A stretch of DNA of 64,000 nucleotides. Origin: BNWE01 sp964369545. Lineage in GTDB: Bacteria > Pseudomonadota > Alphaproteobacteria > UBA3830. How positions within the stretch are numbered: position 1 is the stretch's first letter; each line of letters begins with the position of its first letter. Location of the stretch: assembly GCA_964369545.1 (NCBI GenBank), contig CAYJFA010000003.1, positions 104,477 through 168,476 of the forward strand, written 5' to 3'. Positions 54,164 through 63,045 of this stretch are shown in pieces. The notes under the pieces were generated by a model, which worked only from the letters and a program-made list of their open reading frames with translations, was not told the origin of the DNA and did no database searches. The translations under genes and the position numbers were made by a program.

Positions 54164-55996
54164 TTATATTTTCATTTGATATGGGATTTCTACGATGATG
54201 CGGGTTTGTTCGCTGCTTTGCTTTCTGTATAGCAGTGCGGTTTTGAGAATTGTTGCCGTTTGATTATGCAGTACGTTCTGCCAAAATTTTCCAGGGACAA
54301 AACTTGGCATTACGACGATGGTTTTTCCTTTTTCCGGATTCCTTTCGTCTTGTTCAGCGAGAAAATCTAAAAAGGGAGTAACAACAGATCTGTAAGGAGA
54401 GCTTAATATTATAAGAGGAATACTGAAATTCATGGAACGCCACGTAAGTTTTAGCCTTTCGATTTCTTTTTGATCTACATTAACTACAACTGCAACAACA
54501 TCGTCCGATAGAGATGCGGCAAAACGTAATGCGGCGAGAGTTCCTTTATGAATTCTAGAAACCGGAACTACTACTTTAGAGGTTGCTTCTTTTATAGGTC
54601 TCAAAAAGCCTCCTAATCCACCTTTTTTTAAATCAAGCTCTATGTTAGTTTCTTTATATCTGCGATTAATCTTTCGGAATGTGTAGAATAATATTGGTAT
54701 TAGAATTGTTACTATCCATGCGCCTTGTAGAAATTTGCTTTCGATGATCACAATTAAAGTTATCATCGTTGCAATCGTTCCGCATGTGCTTATCAATGCT
54801 CTAATTTGCCAATTTTCTCCTTTTAGAATTAATAGTCGTTTTACCATTCCCGCTTGCGATAAAGTAAAAGATATGAAAACACCCATAGAGTATAAAGGAA
54901 TAAGTGCGTGAGAATCTCCTCCAAATATCCATATTAATAATGTCGCCACTGCTGCCAGCATAATTATTCCATTAGAATACGCTAAGCGATCTCCTAGGTT
55001 TGCGAATCTTGTTGGGATATATTTTTCTTGCGCGAGAATGCTCGCCAATCTTGGGAATCCTGCAAACGAAGTGTTTGCCGCGAGCAATAAAATACAGGCG
55101 GTTATGAATTGTATACAATAATATAAAAACCCACTGCCAAAAACTTTTTTCGCAATCTGTGATATAACTGTTTCTGTAGGAGAAAAACAAATATGAAATT
55201 TATGAGATAAAAATGTTATTCCTACAAATAGAAAAGATAAAATACAGGCCATTACAGCAAGTGTAATTTGAGCGTTTTTGTATTGAGGAGTTTTGAAGGC
55301 GGTTACGCCACTTGCTATAGCTTCTATTCCCGTAAGAGCGGAGCATCCGGAAGCAAATGCTCGCAGAAAAATTAAGATGACAAGCATTTCTGACGTATCA
55401 GGAAGTTTCGCTGGCAACACATTGGGGCTTGCGGAAGAAAAAAAACCGCAAATTAACATAAGAGAAATTAAAGCTATAAAACTGTATGTAGGCGCAGAAA
55501 GCAAAGCTGCTGATTCTCTTGTTCCTCTTAGATTAGCTATTGTTAGAATTAATAAAGATGTTAAACAAAATGGGATGGAATATCCTGCAAAAGAGGGAAA
55601 TGCAGATATTATGGCGTTTGCTCCTGCAGATAAGCTCACAGCAACAGTTAATGTGTAGTCGATTAGCAAGGCTGACGCGGCAATTAATCCAAAAAATTCT
55701 CCAAAGTTTTCATGCGCGACAGTGAATGCTCCACCACCGTTAGGATATGCCTCTATCGTCTGCCAGTAAGAAATTGAGACAACAAAGATCAATCCTACAA
55801 TGATTCCAGCGATCGGCATGGCATAGGATAAGGCTAACGCTGCTCCCAAAGCTAATAAAATTTCTTCGGTGGCGTATGCAACTGACGATAGAACATCAGA
55901 TGAAAAAATAGCCAGGGCCTTTACTTTTGTAAGACGCTCTGACTCTAGGTTTTCTGTCTTTAATGGATTACCGAAAATAAAACTAAATATGCTCAT
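54164..55996 (-). CDS. KimA/YdaO-like potassium:proton symporter (APC superfamily)
   Basis: The 610-residue protein has about twelve membrane helices and a C-terminal soluble domain. The opening matches the B. subtilis KimA style: KLTKVKALAIFSSDVLSSVAYATEEIL-like text, YPNGGGAFTVAHENFGEFFGLIAASALLIDYTLTVAVS, and SGCSALTGIEAIASGVTAF. The C-terminal part contains VVVVNVD and SPYRSVVTPFLDFL, as in KimA. In firmicutes the C-domain is the c-di-AMP sensor. Whether c-di-AMP exists here is unknown. A simpler reading is a general potassium carrier. Confidence 0.78.
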   Translation of the reverse strand: MSIFSFIFGNPLKTENLESERLTKVKALAIFSSDVLSSVAYATEEILLALGAALALSYAMPIAGIIVGLIFVVSISYWQTIEAYPNGGGAFTVAHENFGEFFGLIAASALLIDYTLTVAVSLSAGANAIISAFPSFAGYSIPFCLTSLLILTIANLRGTRESAALLSAPTYSFIALISLMLICGFFSSASPNVLPAKLPDTSEMLVILIFLRAFASGCSALTGIEAIASGVTAFKTPQYKNAQITLAVMACILSFLFVGITFLSHKFHICFSPTETVISQIAKKVFGSGFLYYCIQFITACILLLAANTSFAGFPRLASILAQEKYIPTRFANLGDRLAYSNGIIMLAAVATLLIWIFGGDSHALIPLYSMGVFISFTLSQAGMVKRLLILKGENWQIRALISTCGTIATMITLIVIIESKFLQGAWIVTILIPILFYTFRKINRRYKETNIELDLKKGGLGGFLRPIKEATSKVVVPVSRIHKGTLAALRFAASLSDDVVAVVVNVDQKEIERLKLTWRSMNFSIPLIILSSPYRSVVTPFLDFLAEQDERNPEKGKTIVVMPSFVPGKFWQNVLHNQTATILKTALLYRKQSSEQTRIIVEIPYQMKI

Positions 55997-56363
55997 CAGA
56001 ATTCTGCATTATTTTTTTCAATTCGTTGAGCTCCGTTTGTAAATCTAAACGTTTTTGAAGCTCAAGATTATTTGATTGTATTAATTCCAGGATTCTTTTT
56101 CTGAGAGTCTTTACTTCATTTATCAGTACATTCATGTAATTGCGGGAATATGCGACGAAATGAGCGTCCGCTTTATTTTGATCTCCGGTGCGATAGTCAA
56201 ATAAAGCAATCGGGTTTCCTTCAATATCCGGTGATACCCAAGCTGTGTCAACGTTTTCATCTTCAATTACGCGCCATGGAGCAGGAGAGGCTTTTTGCAG
56301 TTTTTCCTCTAAGCAATTTATATCTTCAGGAGTAAGTATCTGCTTCATACAGTTCTCATTCAT
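55983..56363 (-). CDS. hypothetical protein with helical C-terminus
   Basis: The 126-residue protein has an N-terminal part with ASPAPWRVIEDENVDTAWVSPD and NKADAHFVAYSRNYMNVLINEV, a layout (SPxPW...DAxFIA.AR) met in small bacterial and phage proteins of unknown function. A coiled-coil-like C-terminus follows (residues 75-125). The start may be ATG 56363 or ATG 56348. It overlaps KimA by 14 nt, so the two are translated together. Confidence 0.6.
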   Translation of the reverse strand: MNENCMKQILTPEDINCLEEKLQKASPAPWRVIEDENVDTAWVSPDIEGNPIALFDYRTGDQNKADAHFVAYSRNYMNVLINEVKTLRKRILELIQSNNLELQKRLDLQTELNELKKIMQNSDEHI

Positions 56364-56387
56364 CTACTAAATTTGCTGAGTGATTTA

Positions 56388-56924
56388 TTAAGCAATCGCC
56401 TCTGCTGCATCCATAGTAACATCAGAACTATTGTTTTCCGAGACTAATTGTTGAGCTTCTTCCTCTGATTTCGCAACGCTTAATTTTACAGGAACCGATA
56501 CTTCCGGATGCAAATCTACGGACAACTCATATAGCCCGATTTCTTTTATTGGAGTATTTAAGTTTATCTGAGCAGCTGAGATGGTGATATCATTATCCTC
56601 TATAACGCTTATTGCAGAGGCGATGTCTCGCGCTGTCACAGATCCGTATAGATGTCCTTTTTCGCTGGCTTGCCTTATTAATGTGATAGAAAAGCTCTTT
56701 ACTTTATCTAATATTTTTTGTGCTTCGGATCTTGTTTTTGCATTTTCAGTTTCAATATGAGCCCTCTTATCTTCGAAATATTTTTTATTTTCGTTTGTGG
56801 CTCTTAGTGCGATTTTTTTTCGTAATAAATAATTCCTAGCGAATCCAGGCTTTACATTAACTATGTCACCGATATTACCCAATTTTGCTACTTTTTGAAG
56901 TAAAATAACCTTTACGTGTTCCAT
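56388..56924 (-). CDS. rplI: 50S ribosomal protein L9
   Basis: The 178-residue protein begins with the L9 N-domain MEHVKVILLQKVAKLGNIGDIVNVKPGFARNYLLRKKIALRAT. The long linking helix and C-terminal domain (KGHLYGSVTARDIASAI) follow, plus a short acidic tail. It usually sits behind rpsF and rpsR, but here it stands alone beside the KimA cluster. Confidence 0.95.
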   Translation of the reverse strand: MEHVKVILLQKVAKLGNIGDIVNVKPGFARNYLLRKKIALRATNENKKYFEDKRAHIETENAKTRSEAQKILDKVKSFSITLIRQASEKGHLYGSVTARDIASAISVIEDNDITISAAQINLNTPIKEIGLYELSVDLHPEVSVPVKLSVAKSEEEAQQLVSENNSSDVTMDAAEAIA

Positions 56925-57868
56925 GTAATTTATCCTTTTAAAATATTTAATATTTTTTACTATCTAAGTGAACATCATATAAGAAGCCCGTCAATAATGC
57001 AACTGACGCAGTGGTGTTCAGGTTATAATATAATGTATTTTTATAAAATGACAATATTTTCGATCTTTTTGTTTTTTATTGATTCTGATATTGTGTTCGT
57101 AGTATCTTACGCCCTTTATATTTTCTATTTTATGTCACTTTATGATCATATTAAGCTCATAAAAATCAATCAGTAATATAACATTTTTACTACTATTTTT
57201 ATTTTTACTTTGGTTCAAATAATTGCATTTTTTAAACAAGAAAGCAGTCAAGGGTCCCTACTGGGTTTAATGAAATTTCTTATCCAAAAGAGGTAATCTT
57301 GGATTAATTGAGTTATACGTACAACAGCTGTGAACCTGCAGTAAGGAAGCAAGTATTGAGATTAGCGGTTGATTGTAATTGGCTTTGGTGAGCTATCGAT
57401 AATAAAACGAGGGACATCGTTTACTTTTTGTTTTGGACTCGAAAACATTGCAAATTGGATAACCTTTTAGAGTTATTCAAGCTGTATAATATAAGCAAAT
57501 TTTACTCATATAACTATTTCAATGAAAAAATTGCATAGCATGCTGTATACTCTGCAAATATTGTCTCAGCCAAGACATATTATTGGTGAAATTAAGTATA
57601 ACTAAGTAGCATTCAATAGAGTGAAATAACGCTACTTATATTTGATGAAATTCCAAATCATGTATGCACAGAAAATCGCAACTTTGCTGAGTTAGTAATT
57701 TTTGATGAGGCTGAACGATTAAACCTCAAAAAAGTTCATTAGAAAATAAATAATTAATGGGACATGCAACCTTTTTAACGTTACTATGCCCCAAAAATGT
57801 ATTATTAAAATTACATATAATATATATTAGATTTTATTTTATATACACTAGTAGATAAGGAGCTATCT
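56925..57868. other. gene-poor decayed region
   Basis: AT-rich stretch with no intact gene. It contains the IS1-like fragment at 57338. Other short frames (for instance 56916-57176) look like chance. Confidence 0.6.
57338..57538 (+). pseudogene. IS1-like transposase remnant
   Basis: The frame reads AVRKQVLRLAVDCNWLW, a stop, then AIDNKTRDIVYFLFWTRKHC followed by KLDNLLELFKLYNISKFYSY. This follows the IS1 DDE-transposase order of WLW-A-D, a V/T strand, then a short helix and a F-Y strand. The stop at 57389 and the missing ends show decay. No terminal repeats were seen around it. Confidence 0.5.
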
Positions 57869-57961
57869 GTGTTTTTTAATTCCTCTACTGCAGTCAAAAA
57901 ACTTTTTCCTAAGAAAATTTATTGTTTTGCTAAGCATAATTTCAATCGTTTCTTAGGATAA
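57869..57961 (+). other. short GTG frame with good ribosome site and internal palindrome
   Basis: AAGGAG (57857-57862) and GTG 57869 open a 30-residue frame (start MFFNSSTAVKKLFPKKI) ending at 57961. The inverted repeat CCTAAGAAA (57908) / TTTCTTAGG (57949) lies inside it. Product not recognised; it could be a remnant. Confidence 0.25.
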
Positions 57962-58001
57962 TTTATTCGCTCGGAAGTTACTGCGGGTTTTCGTTAGAGT
58001 T

Positions 58002-58199
58002 TCACTTTTTCTTACCTTCCTTGCCTTTCTTATTTTCCTTGGGTTTTTGTTTTTGCTTATCTTTCTTGGCTTGTGCTTTGGATTTTTTTCTTTCATTTAA
58101 TTCGTCTATTACGCGTTTTTCCTGTGCTTTATTCCAGTCTTGCATTGCTTTTTCAACTTCCATAATTTCCTCGACTTTTCTGGCGTCTTTTCCTTTCAT
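58002..58199 (-). CDS. lysine-rich charged small protein or gene fragment
   Basis: A 65-codon frame begins MKGKDARKVEEIMEVEKAMQ and ends in a Lys-rich tail. The amphipathic first half suggests a coiled coil. There is no clear ribosome site, and it lies directly downstream of another minus-strand remnant, so it may be the end of a decayed larger gene. Confidence 0.35.
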   Translation of the reverse strand: MKGKDARKVEEIMEVEKAMQDWNKAQEKRVIDELNERKKSKAQAKKDKQKQKPKENKKGKEGKKK

Positions 58200-58295
58200 T
58201 CTTTTAAAGAATGTATTTCATAAGCATATATTTTTTGAGCAGAGGAAATGATCACATCGAAAGTTGGTGATGCACAGGTTTTTTCATTTTTTCTT

Positions 58296-58652
58296 TTATT
58301 TTATGCCACAATGCTTGGCATTTTGAGCATGGGAAAAAAAAGTGTAAATATGTACTGTCACTTTTTGTATTGTTGTTAATAAATTTTTATGAGAATCTTC
58401 CTTAAATAAACGAGAAGCTATTTGTGCTTCTGTATTCGTATAAAAATGTGGAATATGTTGTTTTCCGGCTAGATTTTCTGTTGCCCTAGCAGTTGTATGA
58501 AAACCAAAATTTTAAAAAAGTTCATACAAATCAATGTCTTCATACGTTAATGGGGTGAACTTACCTTTGACTTCTTTTTTTATCGTAGTAAAAAAGCAAT
58601 TCTCATTTATTGTTTTAACACACACTTTTGTGTCTTTACTATCTTGCGTAAA
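58296..58652 (-). pseudogene. decayed gene fragment, unknown family
   Basis: One minus-strand frame of 119 codons with a single TAA in the middle reads KKEVKGKFTPLTYEDIDLYE, stop, then HTTARATENLAGKQHIPHFY and TNTEAQIASRLF. This is protein-like but not recognised. The remaining bases 58200-58295 and 58653-59111 show only short frames and AT-rich sequence. Confidence 0.4.
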
Positions 58653-59111
58653 TGAATAAAAAATTCAATGTATTTGAAAAATAATTAATTGTGTTTTATT
58701 TTTCACACAAGCTGATGTTTTTTCAAAAAAGCAAAAAATCGGTTAAAAGAAACCACATAAATTAATAGCAAGCTCTCTAAAAACAACTAGTGAAATAAAA
58801 ATTTCCTAACTAAGAGCAGCAAAAGATATATTGCTATAAATTTTTCATGATTATAAGAATAACTAACGGAAATTTCAGAATGATTAACAGACTATTGAAA
58901 TAAGCCTACAGGATAATGCAGGTGAATTGTATGACTTCCTTAAATTCTTAATACTGCGCGGAAATGCTTCTTAATTGGTGAAAAATAAAACGACAACTTA
59001 TCTTTGGCACAAAAGAGGTAATCTATTCTGGTGTGTTACAAGTCGTTTATAAATCTTATCCTCATAAAAAGTTCTGCTAAAATTTATTAAAATCGTTTTA
59101 TGTGCAGAAAT

Positions 59112-59567
59112 ATGCTAATAGGATATGCGCAAGTATCGATCTTGGATCAAAATCCGGAATTCCAAATTCAAGAATTAAGAAAAGCTGGATGTGAAAAGGT
59201 ATTTACGGAAAAAATATCCGGAGCGAAGGTGAATCGTCCAAAGTTGCAAGAAGCTCTTGAGTATATGAGGGCAGGGGACACTCTTGTGGTATGGAAGCTT
59301 TCAAGATTAGCCAGATCGTTATCTCAAATAATGAACACAGTAAAGATCTTGGAAGATCGAAAAATTAATCTCAAAGTATTGACTCAAAAAATAGACACAG
59401 GAACGCCAGAAGGAAGGTTGTTTTTTCATATCAATGCAGCATTTGATCAATTTCAGAGAGAGATAATAGTTGAAAACACGAAGGCAGGTCTAAAGGCTGC
59501 GCGAGAGAGTGGTCCAATCGGAGGCAGACCGCGAAAATTATGTCAGAAAACAAACTGCGCACCATAG
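59112..59567 (+). CDS. serine resolvase/invertase catalytic domain (damaged)
   Basis: The first 151 residues match a Hin/Tn3-type serine recombinase: MLIGYAQVSILDQNPEFQIQ, FTEKISGAKVNRPKLQ, LVVWKLSRLARSL (with the catalytic arginines). S9 is in place. Position 7 is Q where the family has R (YARVST), so a catalytic arginine is lost. ATG 59112 is preferred to 59100. The frame leaves the DNA-binding tail at GRPRKL and stops at 59567, 53 codons too early. It could be a decaying transposon resolvase. Confidence 0.7.
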   Translation: MLIGYAQVSILDQNPEFQIQELRKAGCEKVFTEKISGAKVNRPKLQEALEYMRAGDTLVVWKLSRLARSLSQIMNTVKILEDRKINLKVLTQKIDTGTPEGRLFFHINAAFDQFQREIIVENTKAGLKAARESGPIGGRPRKLCQKTNCAP

Positions 59568-59698
59568 AAGCTATGATTAAGGATGTTGCGAGCTATACGT
59601 TTATTTCCGATGTAATCAAGTCAAGTGGAGTGGGGAAGACGACATTTTATAAGTATTTTTCGCCCGAAGAAATAGGAAAACTTAGGACAGGAGAGTAG
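59540..59698 (+). CDS. recombinase helix-turn-helix tail in a different frame
   Basis: A 52-residue frame (ATG 59540 to 59698) reads MSENKLRTIEAMIKDVASYT, then GVGKTTFYKYFSPEEIGKLR, matching the Hin-type HTH tail expected after GRPRKL. It overlaps the catalytic frame by 28 nt in another phase. It is probably the broken C-terminus of the resolvase, though an independent ATG would also allow separate translation. Confidence 0.5.
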   Translation: MSENKLRTIEAMIKDVASYTFISDVIKSSGVGKTTFYKYFSPEEIGKLRTGE

Positions 59699-59700
59699 CA

Positions 59701-59997
59701 GTGGAATGGAGGAAGATCGCGGCTTTTATAAGACGAAAGATAAAATATAAAGGCCATACGTTTTTCAGAAATGAAGATGGATATTACAGGAATGGACAAA
59801 CAACACTTCACAGATATAAATATGAGAGGAAGTATGGAACGATATTTTCGTGCTTCCATCTCCATCATATTGATGTAGATAATTTGAATAACACATTAAG
59901 TAATCTAATAATAGTAAGCTCAAAAGAACATATGTTAATTTATAAAAAACTAAGAAGATATGAGATATTTAGAAATCAACTATTACTTAATTTATAA
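59701..59997 (+). CDS. HNH endonuclease-like protein
   Basis: The 98-residue protein has LHHIDVDNLNNTLSNLIIVSSKEHM, the phage-type HNH core (HH...N...N..L) near residue 54, preceded by HRYKYERKYGTIF. The start is GTG 59701 with CAGGAGAG upstream and no ATG available. It follows the resolvase tail after 2 nt. Such small HNH genes travel in phages and mobile elements. It probably cleaves DNA, but whether it is active is unclear. Confidence 0.7.
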   Translation: MEWRKIAAFIRRKIKYKGHTFFRNEDGYYRNGQTTLHRYKYERKYGTIFSCFHLHHIDVDNLNNTLSNLIIVSSKEHMLIYKKLRRYEIFRNQLLLNL

Positions 59998-60084
59998 CTC
60001 TTTGAATTATTAAGTGCTATTTAAATCTTTAAAACAGACGTTTAGGCGATAATTTAAAAGCAAAATTAGAGCAATTTTTTGCTA

Positions 60085-60093
60085 TGCTATAAT
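60085..60093 (+). promoter_or_regulatory. extended -10 promoter
   Basis: ATGCTATAAT ends at 60093, giving an extended -10 (TGCTATAAT), 25 bp before the nitroreductase start. The -35 region is weak. Confidence 0.45.
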
Positions 60094-60118
60094 TGAATGT
60101 TAGTGAGGATATTTTTCA

Positions 60119-60643
60119 ATGGAAACATTAAAAGCAATTGCGTTAAGAAAATCAGTTCGTAATTTTAGGAAAGATCAAATATCAGAAGAATGCTTAAATT
60201 CTATATTATCAGCTGGTTGTTTAGCGCCTGTTGGTAGGAAAAGATATGATACAATTCATTTTACAGTAGTTCAAAATAAGGAAATTCTTAGAAAAATAAC
60301 AGATATATCTAAGAAACATTTTAATACGGATATGGATGTAATATACGATGTTCCTACGCTTGTGATCATTACCTCTCAAGAAATTCCAGAAACCCCCAAT
60401 ATAAAATATGCTAATGTATCCTGTATTGCGGAAAACATGCTACTTGCTGCTACAGACCAAGATGTAGCTAGCGTTTATCTTTGGATGCCAGCAGTTGCGA
60501 TACAAAAAAATGAAGATCTAAAACGAAAATTAGGAATACCAGAAGGATATGAGCCCATTATAGCTGTTGGTTTAGGCTATTCAACGGAAATTATAAGCAA
60601 GGAAAGAGATTTAAAGATAACTATATCTATAAATAGAATTTAA
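60119..60643 (+). CDS. nitroreductase family flavoprotein
   Basis: The 174-residue protein begins METLKAIALRKSVRNFRKDQISEECLNSILSAGCLAP, the FMN-binding start of the family, and has GIPEGYEPIIAVGLGY near its end. Relatives reduce nitro-aromatics or enones with NAD(P)H and FMN. GTGAGGAT lies upstream. It stands alone and its substrate is unknown. Confidence 0.85.
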   Translation: METLKAIALRKSVRNFRKDQISEECLNSILSAGCLAPVGRKRYDTIHFTVVQNKEILRKITDISKKHFNTDMDVIYDVPTLVIITSQEIPETPNIKYANVSCIAENMLLAATDQDVASVYLWMPAVAIQKNEDLKRKLGIPEGYEPIIAVGLGYSTEIISKERDLKITISINRI

Positions 60644-60713
60644 TGTTTTTTCGTCTTATTTTCTTTGACAAAATTAAGTGTTTAAGTTTATACTGAATAC
60701 GGGTAGGTGTGAT

Positions 60714-61301
60714 ATGAAGAAGGTTTTTAGTATATTAAGTAGTGTTTGTTTGTTAACTGTTGTTGTTGCGGACTTGCCTGAACTTAGTTGGGTGCATGAT
60801 ACTCATGATAGCTCTAGGTTAGTCGTTGTGGCACAGGAAACAGGGAAGGCAGTTGGTGAAGCCGAAATATTACAGCAAAGTGGATTAGATGAAAAGAGGA
60901 CAGTTCCTTTTTCTTCTGAGGAATATAGAGCTTTTGTTGAAGAATATCTAGGTACTCCATCTGATACCTTGAACTACTCTTCTACATTTTGGGATGTAGT
61001 GAGAAGAAGTGTAATCGACTTGAAGTTTAGTGTTGTAACTAAAGAGAAAACTGAAGCATGGCTTAGAAACATGGAATTTTTTATGGACCGTGTTAGTGTC
61101 GATACACATCGTTTTTTTGTATCAAAAGCTGTATCAAAGTTCTTTAATGCTTGGAAAGTCGGAGTTACAGACCTTCAGGAGGCTTTGTCAACAAGTGCGT
61201 TGACCTCTGAGCAACTTCATATTGAGTTGTTGCGGACACGTTTAAATGGATTGATAGCGCGTGTGAATTCGAAAAAACAACTTATTAGATGGACGTTTTA
61301 A
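60714..61301 (+). CDS. secreted protein of unknown function
   Basis: The 195-residue product has a signal peptide (MKKVFSILSSVCLLTVVVADL) and a soluble helical rest with no family. The longer frame from 60678 adds 12 residues that do not fit a signal. It lies 121 bp before the GH13 gene on the same strand and both products are exported, so they may work together. That is inferred only from position. Confidence 0.6.
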   Translation: MKKVFSILSSVCLLTVVVADLPELSWVHDTHDSSRLVVVAQETGKAVGEAEILQQSGLDEKRTVPFSSEEYRAFVEEYLGTPSDTLNYSSTFWDVVRRSVIDLKFSVVTKEKTEAWLRNMEFFMDRVSVDTHRFFVSKAVSKFFNAWKVGVTDLQEALSTSALTSEQLHIELLRTRLNGLIARVNSKKQLIRWTF

Positions 61302-61360
61302 TACCAGCCCAACTTAATTGGGAATGGTTTTATTTTTTGTATTAATTTACTTTATATTAG

Positions 61361-61378
61361 CATTTTTAGTCAAAAATG
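61361..61378. promoter_or_regulatory. perfect palindrome before the GH13 gene
   Basis: CATTTTT-AGTC-AAAAATG (61361-61378) is a perfect 7-bp dyad 45 bp before ATG 61423. It could be an operator or, with the preceding CCCAA/TTGGG hairpin (61308-61322), part of a terminator of the gene upstream. Confidence 0.4.
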
Positions 61379-61422
61379 TTATCGTGTGGTTTTTCAAATT
61401 TAATTGATTATAGAGTGTCAGA

Positions 61423-63045
61423 ATGCGTTATTTATTAATTAGAATAATTTGTCTTTTTTCATTGATCGTTAATTTGTCAAATGTATTTGCTATGCATCGA
61501 GATCCTATTCTTATATATAACCAATTTCCAAGAGTGTGGAATATGGATTTTAGAGCTATGACAGCATATTTACCACATATTGCTGATATGGGATTTAATG
61601 TAGTGTGGGTTAATCCGTTTTTTAAAATATCTGATACTACAGTAGTAAGAAGAGTTGATGAAGGTAAAGGGACTCCTATTAATGCCAGAAATTCACTGTA
61701 TGCGATGTATGATCCATCATTGATTTATTCCGAGATGGTAGATTCAGATGGCAATCCATTATGCAATCCATCTGAGCATGAAGGCTTTATAAGAACATAT
61801 ACAGATACAGCAAAGGAAAGAAATCTTGTTCCGATATTTGATCTTGTTCTGAATCATGTGGCTAAAGACTCACCGCTTGTTGATGGCTCTTTCGTTCATT
61901 TTCAACGATTAGGCATTGATACAAGGCGATGGTTTAAAGCAAGCTCAGACAGATGGGATGATGTAAGAGTTTTTAATTATGATACAGAAGAAAATCGCAG
62001 TGAGATATTTGAACATCTATGGCGTCCATTAATTATACGATCCATTACTAGATTTGGTTTTGAAGGTGTACGTATAGATTATGGTACGGATGTGAATCAA
62101 TTTGTTCTTAGAAGATGCATAGATTTAATAAGAAGACTGAAAGATGACGCTCCAATTATAACATTTGGAGAAGCTCTTATACCAGTGGAAAAACCAAAGG
62201 ATGCAGTGTTAGAGGCATGTCGTGCTACAGGATTCACTAATTTAACAAATCTTTCGGTGTTTTTAACTGTGCCACAAATCAGCTTGGGAAAAAAAGGATA
62301 TGAGTGGTTTTTGTCAGATTTAGGTAAGAAAAAACTTGTTTCAAGAGGATATCCTTCTAGGTTTTGGAATGGCACAATAGGTTTTTCTGGTTCACATGAT
62401 CATGGAACAACTTTGCAGGCAGCAATAAGACTATTGGTAACTCAGAGAGAGATTGAAGGATGGTATGGTGATTTAGATGATATCCCTGCAATCTTTCAAG
62501 AAGACGATAAGCTCATGGAAAAAATTATAAGGGGAAAAATAATAGATGGGAGGTTAAGATCTGTTGATCTAGATGAAAAACTGCGCCTATCCAAAGAAAG
62601 AATGGCCATAGCAGCTTTTTCTTCAGATGCAGGTTGGTATTTTATGGTTGGTGATGAATTATTATCCATCATCACGAAGCGTCCTTTTGTAATAGCTGAA
62701 ACTAGAGGACATTTTGGTGGCGCTATGGATGATATGAGTCAGTTTAATTTGATGCAGCCTATGCCGAGTTTTGTAAGAAATATCAACACAACATTCAGAC
62801 AACTTCATGAGTCTGGTGATGTATTTTGGGTAGAGATGTTTTATTTAGATGAAGCACACAATGGAATATGTTTTGTGCGGCACATGTCTAGAGAACACTT
62901 ACCTGTCGATATTGTTGTTGTGAATCTAAGAGATAGACATTATACAAGAGATAGAATAGTTGATGTTAAGGGAATTTTGCGGTCAAAAGGTGCTGAAATA
63001 GATTTAGATGAAGTGAATATTGCAAACTTTCATTTTGTGGATTAA
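61423..63045 (+). CDS. secreted GH13 alpha-amylase-family glycosidase
   Basis: The 540-residue protein has a signal peptide (MRYLLIRIICLFSLIVNLSNVFA). All four GH13 regions are present: I, D140-LVLNH; II, GVRID219 (nucleophile); III, FGE250 (acid/base); IV, SH325-D326 (transition-state binding). The TIM barrel opens at PILIYNQFPRVWNMDFRAM. The C-terminal beta domain is recognisable. It should hydrolyse or transfer alpha-glucans such as glycogen or starch. Export suggests it acts on polysaccharide outside the cell, perhaps in the host. Confidence 0.85.
   Translation: MRYLLIRIICLFSLIVNLSNVFAMHRDPILIYNQFPRVWNMDFRAMTAYLPHIADMGFNVVWVNPFFKISDTTVVRRVDEGKGTPINARNSLYAMYDPSLIYSEMVDSDGNPLCNPSEHEGFIRTYTDTAKERNLVPIFDLVLNHVAKDSPLVDGSFVHFQRLGIDTRRWFKASSDRWDDVRVFNYDTEENRSEIFEHLWRPLIIRSITRFGFEGVRIDYGTDVNQFVLRRCIDLIRRLKDDAPIITFGEALIPVEKPKDAVLEACRATGFTNLTNLSVFLTVPQISLGKKGYEWFLSDLGKKKLVSRGYPSRFWNGTIGFSGSHDHGTTLQAAIRLLVTQREIEGWYGDLDDIPAIFQEDDKLMEKIIRGKIIDGRLRSVDLDEKLRLSKERMAIAAFSSDAGWYFMVGDELLSIITKRPFVIAETRGHFGGAMDDMSQFNLMQPMPSFVRNINTTFRQLHESGDVFWVEMFYLDEAHNGICFVRHMSREHLPVDIVVVNLRDRHYTRDRIVDVKGILRSKGAEIDLDEVNIANFHFVD

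Noticed and set aside
54047..54232. 61-codon plus-strand frame in the MATE/KimA gap
   Set aside because: Overlaps the end of the KimA-like gene antisense, no signal for translation.
56916..57176. 86-codon hydrophobic plus-strand frame after L9
   Set aside because: AT-rich chance hydrophobic frame, overlapping the L9 start antisense, no ribosome site.
57287..59023. Shared 14-mer AAAAGAGGTAATCT at about 57287 and 59010
   Set aside because: Too short and AT-rich to claim a repeat; flanks do not match.
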